A DNA stretch of 64,000 nucleotides from Hofstenia miamia (Eukaryota; Xenacoelomorpha; Acoela; Hofsteniidae), in contig CABFPE010001050.1 of NCBI GenBank assembly GCA_900660155.1, positions 65,442-129,441 of the forward strand, written 5' to 3'. Under the pieces are notes generated by a model. The model did not search any database, had not been told where the DNA came from, and worked only from the letters and a program-made list of their open reading frames with translations. Shown in pieces: positions 46,701 to 60,679 of this stretch (its first letter is position 1; every line of letters starts with the position of its first letter). Position numbers and translations under genes: made by a program.

Positions 46701-49700
46701 TAGGAAAATTAAAAAATTTCAACACTTAAAATGCGCCATCTATTGATGAATTAATTCCACATTTCACCAAATGAAAATAGGAAATTGCTTTTGCTTTCTG
46801 AAGCAAAAATGTATCATATATGCTTAAATAAAATTAAGGTTAAATATATACTTTGATCAATTTTGTTAAGGTGATTTCTTAACTTTTTCATCCATGGATT
46901 TTCTTGAATTTCACATTCAGTAAAGCTATCTAAAATACATGAATTACAAATTTAGGTGTATTTTTCTATATATATATTATGAGGTACCCATTTTTTTGTG
47001 GTACAGGAAGCCTGGTTGCACTTCCTATGTCAACAACCCATTGATGTTGTGAAATAACAAGTAAACAAGTTATACTGTCATTTGTAATAAGTAATTGAGG
47101 AACATGGTGTTTACATTGCTGATTAATATGCTTTTTTGTAATTGATTAATTTTTACTAAAATATTTTGGACTGGTTCTCATTACTTATTGAACTCAGTAA
47201 TATTTGTGCCTATATATAATATTCATTTCATTGAAAATTATCAAATATGTTTAATGTAGAAACAAAGATGGAAAAATTTAATGTTGGTTTACACAAAAAT
47301 TCAATTAACCCATTTCATATCAGAACTACATAAATGCAGGAATTGTCTATTCTCAGATATAGTACTTTTAGAGAACTTCAGGTGCAATTAGTTTTTTGAA
47401 GTATTATCTTATAATATTTTGCATAGTTTGCATTTGATGACCTTCATATAAAATGGGACAACTATGCAGTGTCAAAATAATAATATTCAGTTTTTTCTGA
47501 AACTAATTAATTATTTGTTCTGCTGTATACTTATTGATATACACTATGTATGTGACCAACTAATGTTTTAGTCATGGTCAAAAAATTTGCATCTTAATAC
47601 TGTCCTACCTATGAAAGTTAAACTTCTAGAAATTCGATGCTTTTTCTTAATAATTCCTGAATTCTTCCTGTAGGGAAATCCTTTTGAGTGATAGCTAGTC
47701 TGGTTTCCCATTCCTAAATCAATACATATAATTAACACTGTTCACTATTATTAAATTTTTCAAAATTAATCATTACAATAAGTTTTCAATTAACATAATT
47801 TAATCAAAAAATGCGCAATGAAGAATATTCTACTCTGTTTCCTAGGAAAGTGTTATTCTTAATTGTATAGTATACATAAAATTCTTTGCAGTACATGACA
47901 GATATAAGCAAAATTATAGTTTTTTATATAAATATAAATTTGAAAAAAAAGCTTTGACACACTTTTCTCAGTGAACTAGATAATTTAAAAGAATGCGAAT
48001 TTCAAAAATGTGGTTTAGTATATGAACAATAACAAATAATGGATTTGTGCAACACCATTTTTCCATATAATTTTGTAAGGTAAAGTCATAATGTTTTTTT
48101 AGTAATTGATGGTAAGCAATTTTTAAAATACTTTGCATTTGTTTCACCAACAAATTTCTAGGAAAGTTTGTGGTATTATTCATTAATACAAATGAATTCA
48201 TTACATTTTTCTCCACACATTTCCATGATGGAATCATTGAACATCATTGATAATATTTAAGAGACTGCAATTGTTGAGCAATTCAAAGAAATTATTAAAA
48301 TATTTAACTATTATTTTGTCATTAATTCATCAGCATTGAAAAATGAAAGAATCTCATCTCTAAAAAGCCCCTTTAAAAATACATTTTCAAGGCTTTAGCT
48401 GATATTAAGCTACTTTTATCAAAGATGGGCAATGAGTATTATGTATTATGACAATCTGAGTGTACAGGTTGCAAATTGTCTTAGCAGAATGTAAAATAAC
48501 ACTCAATCAAATGAATAATTTTCTATATCTCCAAGAAAATCTTATGTGGGTGTGACATCAAGCAATTCTCTAATGTTTGCTACAAAGCTATTTTCAAGCA
48601 GCATGATGACTAAATATTTCAATTTTATGAAGATAACTGCCTGCAGTTATTAACTGACAGACTGTCCATTGGTGCATCTTGCTTAAAATAATTCTGTTGT
48701 CAATTAAATCAGTAACTTATATTGATATGATTACCAGATGATATTTTTTCTCAACATCTTTTTAGCCAAAGCACATGTTTGAGATTTCTTATATAGATTT
48801 CTTTCTCCACTAAAAGTTGATAATAATTCAGTTGGCTTTGTCAGTTTTATGCACAAATAAATTATCAGAATGCAATTTAAACAAGTTTATAATCAAAACC
48901 TCTTCAGAACTTTGACACTGATTATATTCTATATCAATTTTTAATGCTACCAATTTTAAGCAATTATTTATTATTTTAGTGAAATTTCTTTATATCTTTC
49001 AAAATTCACAAAATTATTATGATAATAAATTCGAAATAAATAACTATTTTTACATAAAAATAAGTGCACTATTTTTGATAAAAAGTGAATGTTAAATATG
49101 GAGTTGATATAACCATAAAGACTGTAACATTGCTAAAAATTAATTGTATGTTTCAACTATAATCAAGTGTTTAGATAAAATAATTTAATCGAATCAAAAA
49201 TTGCTAATTTATCTGATGATGATATCAGAGTACAAACATTAAAAAATAATCAGTAAAGTGGCATGTATTATGGGATATGTTATTAAATTAAATTTATTCT
49301 ATAATTAACGGAAACAGATTTTCTAATTTAGTTTTGTCCATGAATGAAATTACAATTGCCAACATTAACAATTAATCAGCATGACATTGTATCATAATTG
49401 GTGCAAAAAGAATAAAAATATCAAAGAATGGAGAAAGGATAAAACAAACAACTTTTGATTAATTTTCTTTTCACTATCATTTTTTTATAAAATAAATTTG
49501 TAAGAAGTGCAATTAATTAGTATTTTCAACTTTGTATCATAATTTCATTTGACAAACATTAGCATCATTTATTCTCATAAATACCAAATATAATTGATGT
49601 TTATCTAGGCAATCATTCACAAGTAGAAGCACTACAAGGAAAACCATGTGAATAATATGATTAAGATATCCATGAGCTGAGAAGAAAGCCACATCAGTCA

Positions 49701-51397
49701 TCTTCTCATTCATAATTTTATGAAATTGTCCTGCTTTAGATCTTGCCTCTGTACATTTGTTAGAATTAATCTAAAGAGATTACTAAAATAGTTAGATAGC
49801 AATGCTGTTGTAGTATAACTAGGAGTACAAATTTTATTATTTCAAAACAGTTTTCAACAAAGACTACTCTAGTTGAAAGTGTAATTCATGAAAAGGCTAT
49901 GTACTTTTTTAACCATAGTTAGATTTCACAGTATATTTGCTAATCAATCAAATTCAATATAATCAGGATGTATACAAATTTTATGATATCATCATAATTT
50001 CTTTTATGCATATATTACTGATTAAATAAAAATTTATTCAACAATATACTTGCTAACTATATATGCATAGAAACATTGACTATATGCATAAGATTGATAA
50101 GATAATTCAAATCAGCAATCCAAGACAAATTACTACTAAAGTTTTATTTGTATTTAACTTCCACTTTTTAACAGTTATCCGTTGCTGTTACAAAAGGATT
50201 TCTATGGATAGGATCAACAAAATTGCCATCATATACATACAGTAGTATTGTAAAAATTATAGTTAATAAAATTTTACAAAAATTCTGTAGGCACCTGAAT
50301 TTATATTGAGTATTTTTATTGACTGATGGATTTTTGCAGAATACTGGGAAAAAAAGCTTAACTGCTTCACAAAAATTAGCATCTTGAAGCATTGCACCAT
50401 TAATAAATATTTGCTGCATGATAAAAAATTCTAGTATAGAGATTGAATATTACACATTTGAAATTAATTGGAAATGCCTGGCTCATCAAATTCAGTTGTT
50501 TTGAATTTTAAATAATGGAAAAGGAAAAGCACATGTGGTGTGTCTGATTTCCACATTATCATCAGGTCTTGTGATATGTATTTTGCCACACAAAGTAGTG
50601 TGCATAGTAATGCATTGAAATAAGCATTTTCAAATGACTAACAGAGAGCTTAGAAAGAAATTCTGATAAACTACAAGTGGTTTTTACTAAGCCTCCATTG
50701 ATAACTGTTAACCTAGCATTGTTTGGAAGCCAATAAGTTTTTTATCATATTTATATTTTCAAACAATAATTTAAAGATCATAAATTAAAATGTTATTGCT
50801 GATATATTTGCATTTATTATTGCTGACTAATTGCAAATAGAAGAATAATTTGAATATTTCATATTATTATTTTTTAAACTAAGCTAGAAAATTAGTATTT
50901 ATCTGTTGGCACTTAGAAGAAACAAATTCACCTCATGTGAAATGAAATCCACACAAATAATTATCAGGTATCAATATGTAAAATGACAGTAACATGAACT
51001 GTTAAATTTGTATAAATTAGCATAATTATCATGAAAAATAAGGTAACAATTAAATCAGTTTTGTCCACAAGTTACCCATCTGTCCAATGGTGCATCCATT
51101 TTCTCTGCATATCCCATTGATAAAAGTTAGAATAGGTGCTCTATGAATCATCACAAAAATGAGCATTCTTTTATGATGATATAAAAAATAAAATGATAAT
51201 TTCCAACAAAATTATACTCTTCTTAAAACTGTGCACAATTAGATAATTAAAACCAATAGTGTAATCAATGTACAATTTTTATCTTAATCAAAACAATACA
51301 TATTTGCAAACACTGAATGACAGGCAAACCCAAAGAATTGCTATTTAATAAAATTTCTTGAAATTAATCAAGTACTTGATTGTACTAATGACTTAAG

Positions 51398-51400
<3 letters not shown>
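43785..51400. other. Gene-free AT-rich stretch
   Basis: 7.6 kb without supported genes. The longest ORFs (minus 45788-46072 and minus 47968-48237) have no recognisable motif or splice context. No RNA gene or clear repeat was found. Confidence 0.55.

Positions 51401-51457
<57 letters not shown>
51401..51457. repeat. (TA)n microsatellite
   Basis: A long TA run with one C interruption, directly before the LTR of relic D, which probably inserted into it. Confidence 0.95.
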
Positions 51458-51458
51458 C

Positions 51459-52125
51459 TGTGGCATAAAGGCTTTTAAACCCATTTAATTTTTTATTTAT
51501 TGCAATTTAAATATTAATCTTGCGATATTATTTTAATTGTTAATTTGATAAAATGACAAGTGGTGCTATATTTTTAGTTTAAAATTTCTGCTAAATAATG
51601 ACGCAGTTCAATTCGTGTAGCTGAAGACCAAATTTGTACCTGTCAGATATTGTTCCAAATTTTTCTATGGCATGATTTTGTTTACAGTACCAGTTTTATT
51701 TCATATAAATATGTGTGATTTGTATATTTATATTCTCTTCAGTTACTCTCAGTAAATTCGTTTTTTACTTTTTATCTTAACTTTATATTTTATTAAAAAT
51801 TATGTGTTTCTAAATTCTTCTGCGTAGTTAAGAGGCACCCAGACTTGGTACAGCTTGCCTGGCATGTCATATTAACTTAGGTTAGGTGTACAGTTAAGGT
51901 TTTTGTGGCACTGCATTTCATTAATATCTAAAATAAATCTTTATTGCTATAAACAAAATTGCATGAGATGAGAGTTGCAATGAGCTTAGGTTTTAAACAT
52001 AGCACGTGGGTTTCACTCACTGCACCAAAGATTTAGGGCTTCTTTATTCTTATCTCATCCTTCGACTCAAAACCCTCAATAGATAGGTTGTTAGGATTGC
52101 TTGCATATTTCATACCAATGCCACA
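51459..52125 (+). repeat. 5' LTR of relic D (667 bp)
   Basis: Perfect 8-bp inverted ends: TGTGGCAT at 51459-51466 and ATGCCACA at 52118-52125. It lies directly between the TA microsatellite and a tRNA-complementary primer site. The sequence is unrelated to the family A and B LTRs. Confidence 0.8.
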
Positions 52126-52145
52126 TGGCAACCACTGCAGGACTC
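52126..52145 (+). other. tRNA primer-binding site of relic D
   Basis: TGGCAACCACTGCAGGACTC starts at the base after the LTR. It is the complement of a tRNA 3' end, with TGG pairing to CCA and GGACTC matching a T-arm. It resembles the tRNA-Arg sites of 412/mdg1-type elements with some changes. The exact tRNA is not fixed. Confidence 0.65.
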
Positions 52146-53056
52146 CGAGCACATGTATTGTTTAATAATTAACCATACCATTGTCAGAGGAAGCTCCGAT
52201 ATAACCACCAAGAAGATGTTGAATCCTACAAAGAAGAGATAGAACCTTACCATAATTGGACTGCAGTTGAGATTACCACTTTCAGTGCCATCGAGAAGTC
52301 ACAAGTTTTTTTAGAATTGCAGAACCTAGTATTTTTAATTATTGTACTAGTCGAAGCTCCTTTAACTTCAAAGAATTATAATGTCAAACACATGAAGTTA
52401 GAAATTGAATAACGTCTACTGAGAAAGCAAGCCAAACCTCACCCAGATGCTCGTTCTAAGGAGGAGCTCCTCACAAAATTCACTTTTTTGAAAAATGAGG
52501 TAACTTAGTGAAAAGAAAAGATTGATTTGATGCAGTTTGAAAATTGTAGGCGCTTTGATCAGATCCACGAGGAGAACCAATCGCTCTTAAATGAAATACT
52601 AAATTTAAATAAAGAAAAGGGCGCATTAATATTAAATTGTAATCAGCTCGAAATCAAAAACCATGACATTCTCTTACAATATCAGACACTTGAACATAAA
52701 ACATGAAAATCTTCAAAAACAAATCGATACAGCAAACTAAGAATTGTTTAAATTATTTCAGGCAAATTTGAAATTGATTAACCAAATTGATGAATGTAAC
52801 GTCCGGAAAATTCAAGTTACAGTGCACAAGAAGCAGAATATAATGCATTACACCGAGAAGTGCAGAAAACTAGGGTCCAATTAATTAGTTTACAGGCCTA
52901 TCAGGATAAATTAGCAGTTCTAAAAACTCCTGGGATCGCTAAGAAACCCGATCAAATAAATCAAAATGCAGAACATCATGTGCACCAGTCCCCTGCCGTC
53001 GTAAACCATTTTTCACACTCAATGCTTATTACCATTACTGATAATTTACGACCAAG

Positions 53057-54111
53057 CATAGGCGGCTCGGTCGTGTAAGCAGGGCAAGCAGTGCTTACCC
53101 AATAATTTTTTAAAAAATGAATTTCATTATTATTTGCATGAATTAATATCTATACAAATCAAAGACATACTAAATATATTAGTATGTCCTTGATGCAAAT
53201 GTACAAATCGTAAATTATTAGTTTGCTATAAAACAACATTGAAGAATCCAGTAATAATATGAATTGAATTAGGAAATAATTCATTATCATTAGAACTTGC
53301 TTTAAAAATCATTAAATGATTGCGCCACAGCAAGCAAATGCCTTAATGCTGTACCTCCGCTCCCTCAAAACGATAAAATTATATCCGTTTTCTCCAACCC
53401 ATCGCGCAACGATTTAGCTAGCAAGGCAAGCACTTCGCTCATTGCTTCACATTGAAATATTTCCGTTGCAATGCTACGGTTAGACTATCTGGTACATAGT
53501 TTTTTCGCATTTTTTACCTCATGGATTCCCTTGTACAGAATTTAGAAAATTTATCACAATTGTTAATCAAAATCGAATATTTTTATTATACATTATATGG
53601 AAATAAATTTTAAAAAACTTTGAGCGACTTAAATGTGATTTCCATCGCTGCCATTTTCTGTTCTAAATCTACTTTAAGGTTCATGAAAAACTTTGTAATT
53701 TATTTCAAATTTTCTATCATCAACATGCCTTCAATTGTAAAAATCGACAAAGTTCTTATTCAATATTTTGAAATGCACTATTTATTGACTGCCTTACCGA
53801 AAATTCGTAAATATTTGAATAAATAAAACCTATTGGATTTCGATCACCGTCTTGCAGACGGTGTTTAAAGAATTTTAAACAAATACAAGAATAACCCATT
53901 AGAGGAGAAAAAACTAAAGAAATCATTAGCAATTTTTCTTGAAAATGATTTATTAAAAGAAATGCAGGACTAATCTTATTTCTATAATACTATTACAGAT
54001 AAATTTCTGAGAAAACTCGCTCCGGGTATTTTTCATGATTTTTTATTTACACTATTTTGGTTACATAAAAAGTATTTGCTTGCCTAACTGTGCATGCACG
54101 AGCCACCAGTG
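53057..54111. mobile_element. hAT element inserted in gag of relic D
   Basis: 1,055 bp. Ends are CATAGGCGGCTCGGTCGTG and GCATGCACGAGCCACCAGTG, imperfect inverted repeats sharing GGYGGCTCG. The flanking 8-mers CGACCAAG (53049-53056) and CCACCAAG (54112-54119) differ at one base and fit the 8-bp hAT target duplication. The GGCGGCTCG / GCAAGCAGTGCTTACC start is a known hAT style. No transposase is recognised inside; the 68-codon ORF at 53620-53826 has no known motif. Probably non-autonomous. Confidence 0.8.
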
Positions 54112-55916
54112 CCACCAAGGGCTCAGTTCCCTCAACAACAATTATACAATCCACTAGTATCGCATTTAAACGAAAAATTAGACTTAATCCAACATAAATT
54201 TAAAGGCTATTGAAAGCCCCACGTCAAATAAAAAATGTTTTCACTCCAACTTGCCACCTTCAGATGTGGATGAAAATTTAAAAATAAGAATGGCACTGAG
54301 AACCTTCTCGGGTAAAACTTTTCCTACATATGAGTGGTTTTTTTCATGTGAGCAAAATCTGATTGTTCAACATGCTGGTAACGAACATGCGCTCACACCA
54401 TTTGCAAGTTTCCTTTCAGGAAAAGCTACACTTGATACTGGGCCATAAAATCGAATTATTGACCCAAAATTTTTCTGATCACTTCCACGCCCTTACAGCT
54501 TGTAATCAGTACAAAATACTTCTAAATAACACTTTATAAAAAGAACAATGGCATAGAAAAATACATTCTACAGGTTGAACGTTTTTACAGACTTAGCCGA
54601 ATTTTGTCAGAGTATTCATCACATGATCGTTTCACGCATATAACTTACAGTATGCCATTACCAATCCGTCACCAATTTGAACAGAAGTGCGGTCTGGAAG
54701 ATAAGCTTTCCACATTTATCAAAAAGCCATTGAAGCAAAGCTCCAAATCAACAATTATTCCAAGATTTCAAACCAAATAAAATTAGGTAGCAGCTCTTCG
54801 AATTTCGCAGCCAATACCACCAAATCTTTGTCAAAAATATCCATCAACAACAGTCGAACCTAAAATTGAGTCTGAACAACAATCTGTTGAAAAAACTTTG
54901 AAAGTCTCGTTAACTATATTTGCAGACACCTGCGCACACCAAATCAGCATTAAAAGAGATCAACTTAAATCACATAATCATCGTCTAATAAATGAATCTG
55001 TTGATTATCTTGACATGAAAGGGGGATAATCAATGCTTTGGAATTCACCATTGCCAATAACAAATTTTTTCATGATATTCTAATTGTTTATGCAACCAAC
55101 TGCCTGACGAACTGATACTAGGTAAATATTTTTTGGAAAAATACAATTGTATTATAAACTTCCAAGACAGAACGTTAGCAATCGATCCAAAGAATAAAAA
55201 CATTACAACATATTTAGAATCAAAACATCCTATTTGGTCCGATTGACAATCAACAGGGTTAAAATTCCAAAAAAGTTATGATTTTAACATCCACATTAAA
55301 AAGTCGTGACAACAAAGTTACTACCGCCATTTTAAATAAAAATCAAAATTTAATTACCATAACACAATCCAATATTAAAATATTTGCATCTCTTATTGTT
55401 ACAGTTGTAGAAACCAAATCTAAACCAATACTGTCTTTGGAAATGACAGACACTGACTCGTTTTCAATTCCAGAATTTAACCACAAAACACATCCGCATT
55501 TGTCTTACAAACAAATTGAACAACTACCTCCATGTTAAAAAAACATGCATCAGTATTCAACTTCAATACTATTAGTGTAGCTTTAGCCATTGGAGAAGAG
55601 CACGCAATTGAAACAATTCACAATAAACCTATACGCCAACAAGTCCAATACCTGAACACCTAAAGCAAGAATATTAAAAAATTATTACGGATTTATTAAA
55701 CAACAGAATTATTCAACAATAAAAAATTCCTTATGCATCACCAACTGTCTTCATTAAACAAAACGATAAATACCGCCTTTGCATTGACTTCAGGAAACTA
55801 AATGATATAACAAAAAAGGACGCTTACCAATTACCTCGTATTCAGGGGCGCACCCATCTTTTTTTCTGAGGAGGGGAACTATTCTCTAGATTATATATAT
55901 ATATATATATATATAT

Positions 55917-56328
55917 NNNNNNNNNNNNNNNNNNNNNNNNNNNNNNNNNNNNNNNNNNNNNNNNNNNNNNNNNNNNNNNNNNNNNNNNNNNNNNNNNNNN
56001 NNNNNNNNNNNNNNNNNNNNNNNNNNNNNNNNNNNNNNNNNNNNNNNNNNNNNNNNNNNNNNNNNNNNNNNNNNNNNNNNNNNNNNNNNNNNNNNNNNNN
56101 NNNNNNNNNNNNNNNNNNNNNNNNNNNNNNNNNNNNNNNNNNNNNNNNNNNNNNNNNNNNNNNNNNNNNNNNNNNNNNNNNNNNNNNNNNNNNNNNNNNN
56201 NNNNNNNNNNNNNNNNNNNNNNNNNNNNNNNNNNNNNNNNNNNNNNNNNNNNNNNNNNNNNNNNNNNNNNNNNNNNNNNNNNNNNNNNNNNNNNNNNNNN
56301 NNNNNNNNNNNNNNNNNNNNNNNNNNNN
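55917..56328. other. Assembly gap (412 N)
   Basis: A run of N following a TA microsatellite. Confidence 1.
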
Positions 56329-57840
56329 TACTATTTCATATAGCTACATTTTTACGTCATATTTTTATAATTAAATTTCAACGTAGCAAACGTAACCAGT
56401 ATATTATGAATGTTTGTTAAAAATTACTAAAACTGAATTATTTTTCCCTACCCCTATTCAACCATTACTAAGATTGGCTAACACATATAGCTGCTCCGTG
56501 TTTCAGTAGGTGAAGATGATTTCGAACACAGACTGTTGTCCTGTTAACTGATCCTAATCTCAATAGGAAAAATTTCCATTTTTTGTGGTAGGATGATCCT
56601 TAAAAAATTCTTAATTTCTTATTTCTTAGTTATTCCAACCAAAAACTTAGGCCTAATTCTTGCAGGCTTGAATCATGCCCAACTCAACTTTTAAGAAAAT
56701 GTGCTCACTGAAGTTAAAAATTCTAGATTGAATTTTTCAAGAATAGATAATACTGATGTACAATTTCAAAACGTTGTTTAAGAAATTGTATAATATTCAC
56801 TAAACTGTTGTGCAATAGTTTATTTTTTTCAATTTCAGCCCCTTTTTTCCAATAGCTCAGTCGAGCAAAGCCCACCGCTGATCCGACTTCAACTCCTGTT
56901 AGAAGAATAGTGAACAGGATCATGCCGTATAATACTGTGCGTCCACAAAATACCTTTAGTTACATTTTGTAAATTGCCATAATTTGAATTTAATACATTA
57001 TTTCTCTATTGAATTTTTAGCATTGCTATGTAATTCATCATGTTTCACTACAGGTAAAAAATACAGAAACCATGTCCAAATTACTTTCACATTTTGCAAA
57101 ACATAATTTAATAGAAAATTTCATTCAAAATTGCTATATTTCTCATTGCTAGTTTCGCTGTTGGCAATAATTGTAGTGAAAATAATAGATAAGAAATCAT
57201 AGTATAAAAACCAACAATAACACATAAAAACTTTTTTAAAAGAAAAAGCATCGTAACATCGTTGTTAGATAACAAACAAAATTACGAGTGCTTCATACTT
57301 CTGTTAGCACTAAGAAAAATCTAAGTTAAATGTTGCCAGAAATCGTAATCACTAAAAGCAAATTTGGTTCTGCATAGATACCTTATGTAAAAGCTGTGAT
57401 CATTGTTTAATATCTCTAGGTTTGACATCAAAAAAGGAAGTGTGTGTGACAGAAAGATAGCAATGGTGCGAAATAGAGTTAATGTTATGCCTTTAATATA
57501 TAAAAAAGTGAATTTGGTAGTGGAAGCATAATGTATATTTTGGTCATCAAACTGTGCTGTACACATGCAATAGCCAATACTGTATTAATTTACTAGGCAG
57601 GACAATAATGATTTTCGAATTGGAACTTTATTATGTTTCACCAAGATTTTCATCCATTAATGCTTGTGAGAACGTTCTTAGTGAACCTAAATAATTGCAA
57701 ATTATTGTTAATTTTTCTTCTCCTAAAGTATTCAATAGATTTATCCATTTCCAATTATTGAAATAATTGCAATATCAATTAATTATTGCTTACCCCTGCA
57801 GAGAGATTTGAAGCATTGCTTAATATATATGTACTATGTT

Positions 57841-57936
57841 ATCATATCAGCATACATTTCATGAGGAATGGAAACATCTGTGCTCTGTTGAGGGGGGGAA
57901 CGTTCCCCCAGTCCCCCCTCTCTGGGTGCGCCTCTG
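57841..57936 (+). repeat. Duplicate right end of the hAT family
   Basis: 96 bp nearly identical to 58111-58207. It ends GGGTGCGCCTCTG and is followed by CTGATGGT rather than CTCGTATT, so it is not the partner of the left end at 55843. Confidence 0.75.
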
Positions 57937-59004
57937 CTGATGGTCTAATTATTCCTAAATTTAATTTCGCTAGAGATAAAAGAACCTTTAAATTACAACA
58001 GATGATTTTTCAGGATCCATATTAAATTTTAAAAAAACAATTCCCTGATCACAATCTACGCCTGAAACTGCAGTAAAACCATTTAAAATTTAAGTGATAT
58101 AATATCCTCNATCATATCAGCATACATTTCATGAGGAATGGAAGCATCTGTGCTCTGTTGAGGGGGGAAATGTTCCCCCAGTTCCTCCCCCTCTGGGTGC
58201 GCCTCTGCTCGTATTGATGAAATATTGAGTACAGCTTGCCAAAATTCATTCTTCACAACCTATTGGCAAATTCCCATGCGTAAATCCGACATAGACAAAA
58301 CTGCTTTCATAACTCCATACGCGTTATTCAAATGGCTTTACATGGCCTTCAGGCTATGCATTGCCCCTGAAACTTTTCAAAAATACGTCACTAAAATACT
58401 GCAAACCGGAAATAATAATTTAGAAGAAGGCATTGCTGCTTACATAGATGATATATATTAATAAATTAAAAAAATAATTAATTTATTACAACAATTCGAT
58501 TTGAAAATAAATAATCAAAAGTGTAAGAAATTACAACCATCGGTAATTTTCCAAGTTTGTCATACAGAACGCAATAAAATTAGCCTTAAAGTAGACGCCC
58601 GTCACACAAATTACAAATTTATGCCTCCTAACAACAAAAGGGATGATCAACACATACTTGGGTTCTTCAACTCACCAAGCTTTCATTCCTGATGAAACCA
58701 CTAACACTAACATTTCCAACCATTTAACAGTTAGAAACGGTTCACTTTTGTACCCCACAGATATTTTGAATAATACAAATAATTTATTGCTTAAAAAAGT
58801 TTTACAAAAATGCGGGTTACACAAAACAGCTTCACAAATTGGTCAAATAAATCATAATCTGATATTCAGCTTTCCTATGTTCGTTTGAAGGCCAACCCTG
58901 TCCAGCAATACTTCGTCATCATAAGTGACTCACTTACCTCCTAGGCAATATTTCTTGAGAATGAGCAAGGGTGGAATCAGTCCTAGTTTTATCGCTTATG
59001 TTGC

Positions 59005-60308
59005 GGGCTTACTTGGCCCAAGTGGGCCGGGGCGGGAGCGGGACGAAAAAATTGATAATGTGGGCTGTGGAGGGGTCATGGACCAGAAATGAATGAACTG
59101 CTGGTTGAAGTGAGGGCCACAAGTTTTAGCTAATCTTGCAAAAGAGTATATTTTAAATAATTTCCATGTACAATATAAAAAGAATAGTTTGAGTACTTAT
59201 TGTAAAAGTCAAATTATTGCCTGTTTTCATATGTTATGGTTCTAATAATGATAGCAAAATATAGTCGTTTTTGAATGGTATGAAGGAATGAAATCATTCT
59301 TTTGAATTTATTTTTCGAAACCTCCTACATAATGCTTTATATAAATAATTATGGTAAGCGACTGTGGGCTTAAGGATATATGGAAAAATTTCATCTACCT
59401 TCTATAACCTTATATACAAAGAATTTCCCCAATGAAAAATGTACAGTGGAATATACAATTTAATGACTACCTACCAAAATCCTGTTCATATCCTTACCTC
59501 ATTCTATTAATCGTACCTATTTATTTGAGCACAATTTTGCCGGATCTAGCCATTGAAATGAAAAGCGGTTGAGACCACATGTTATCCATAACTGCAAAGC
59601 AGAACTTTCTCATTAATCCTTTTCTATCAGAAATAAATATAAAAAAACTTTTGCAAACCGTTTATTTGTCAAAATGTCCAAATATTTTTTTCATTTTGGA
59701 GTTTAGCTATTACATGATTAGCATTACCTTTGGCAAGGTCTCTATCATTAGACTTTGTATCTGTTTTCAAAAAGGTTTCAATTTTGTTGATAATATTTGT
59801 CAATTATTAAGGGCTATTATATAGAAGGCCGAGAAGTCATTCATTCTAGAATACGTTCTAGACAACGCTATCTGTTTATATAATTAAAATATAAAATATT
59901 ATGTAGTACACTCCATTTTTCAAGATAAAAGAGTCAATCTATTTACTCAGAATTTCTGGGTACAAAAAGTACCCCAAACCGTCTTTACGTAGTAAACAAC
60001 AATATTTCAGGATGCTTTTCTCAAATTATGTTGAAACGTTGAAATATAGTATTTCTATGATTTCATGAAAAGTCAATCAATATCAACAAGTTTCACATAA
60101 ATCTTTCAAAACTGTTTAAGAATTAGGAGCTCTGGGGTACAAAAAGATAATTTATAAACAGAATTGAAAATGCTACCCAGTTTGAATACACAAGATTTTT
60201 CTAAGGAAGTTATCGTCGACTGTGACAATAGCTCCGTAGTTATTGACACAACATTAAGTCAATTTATTAATGGCATCGAGTCACCAAGATATTTTTTCAG
60301 TCATACAG
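59005..60308. other. Unassigned insertion inside RNase H of relic D
   Basis: RNase H-like reading stops near 59000 (FVIISDS at 58905) and resumes at 60309 (NVEILALVERLKKIRYFLLG). The 1.3 kb between starts with a GC-rich GGCCCAAGTGGGCCGGGGCG and is AT-rich afterwards. No terminal repeats or ORF domain were identified. It could be a non-autonomous DNA element. Confidence 0.45.
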
Positions 60309-60679
60309 CTTAACAAATGTTGAGATTCTTGCACTAGTTGAGAGGCTTAAGAAAATTCGATACTTTCTTCTTGGTCAATCCCACTTTACACTCCGTACTA
60401 ATACCTCCGGTCTTAGTTGGTTAAAAAAGTTTTTCGGAGATTGCTCTAACATTATAGCACAATAATAGATAGAATATCTAGCAAATTGTAATTTCACAAT
60501 AGTACATCAAATCAAACAACCAAATTTATGATTGAATAAAACACCATAACCAAATAGCAATTAAAAAATTATAAAAGGGAGGTAACCCGTAAAATTCATG
60601 AACATGGACACATTAGAGTAATTCAAACTGACCACACACTAAATACTCAATTTATTTGTCTCGGACTTCTCTTAATTGT

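Larger units (their letters stand above)
55843..58207. mobile_element. hAT element inserted in RT of relic D
   Basis: Left end CAGGGGCGCACCCA at 55843 and right end TGGGTGCGCCTCTG at 58194-58207 are inverted repeats with one mismatch. The 8-mer CTCGTATT occurs directly before (55835-55842) and after (58208-58215), a perfect hAT-type target duplication. The inside contains a 412-base gap (55917-56328), AT-rich sequence without a recognisable transposase, and a second copy of the right end at 57841-57936 followed by foreign sequence up to a single N at 58110. The doubled right end is probably an assembly join between two copies of the family. Confidence 0.85.

Noticed and set aside
47968-48237. 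Minus-strand ORF of 89 codons
   Set aside because: Composition follows AT content; no recognisable motif, splice context or neighbour.
53162-53192. Palindrome GACATACTAA...TTAGTATGTC
   Set aside because: Small internal palindrome of the hAT element; does not need a separate explanation.
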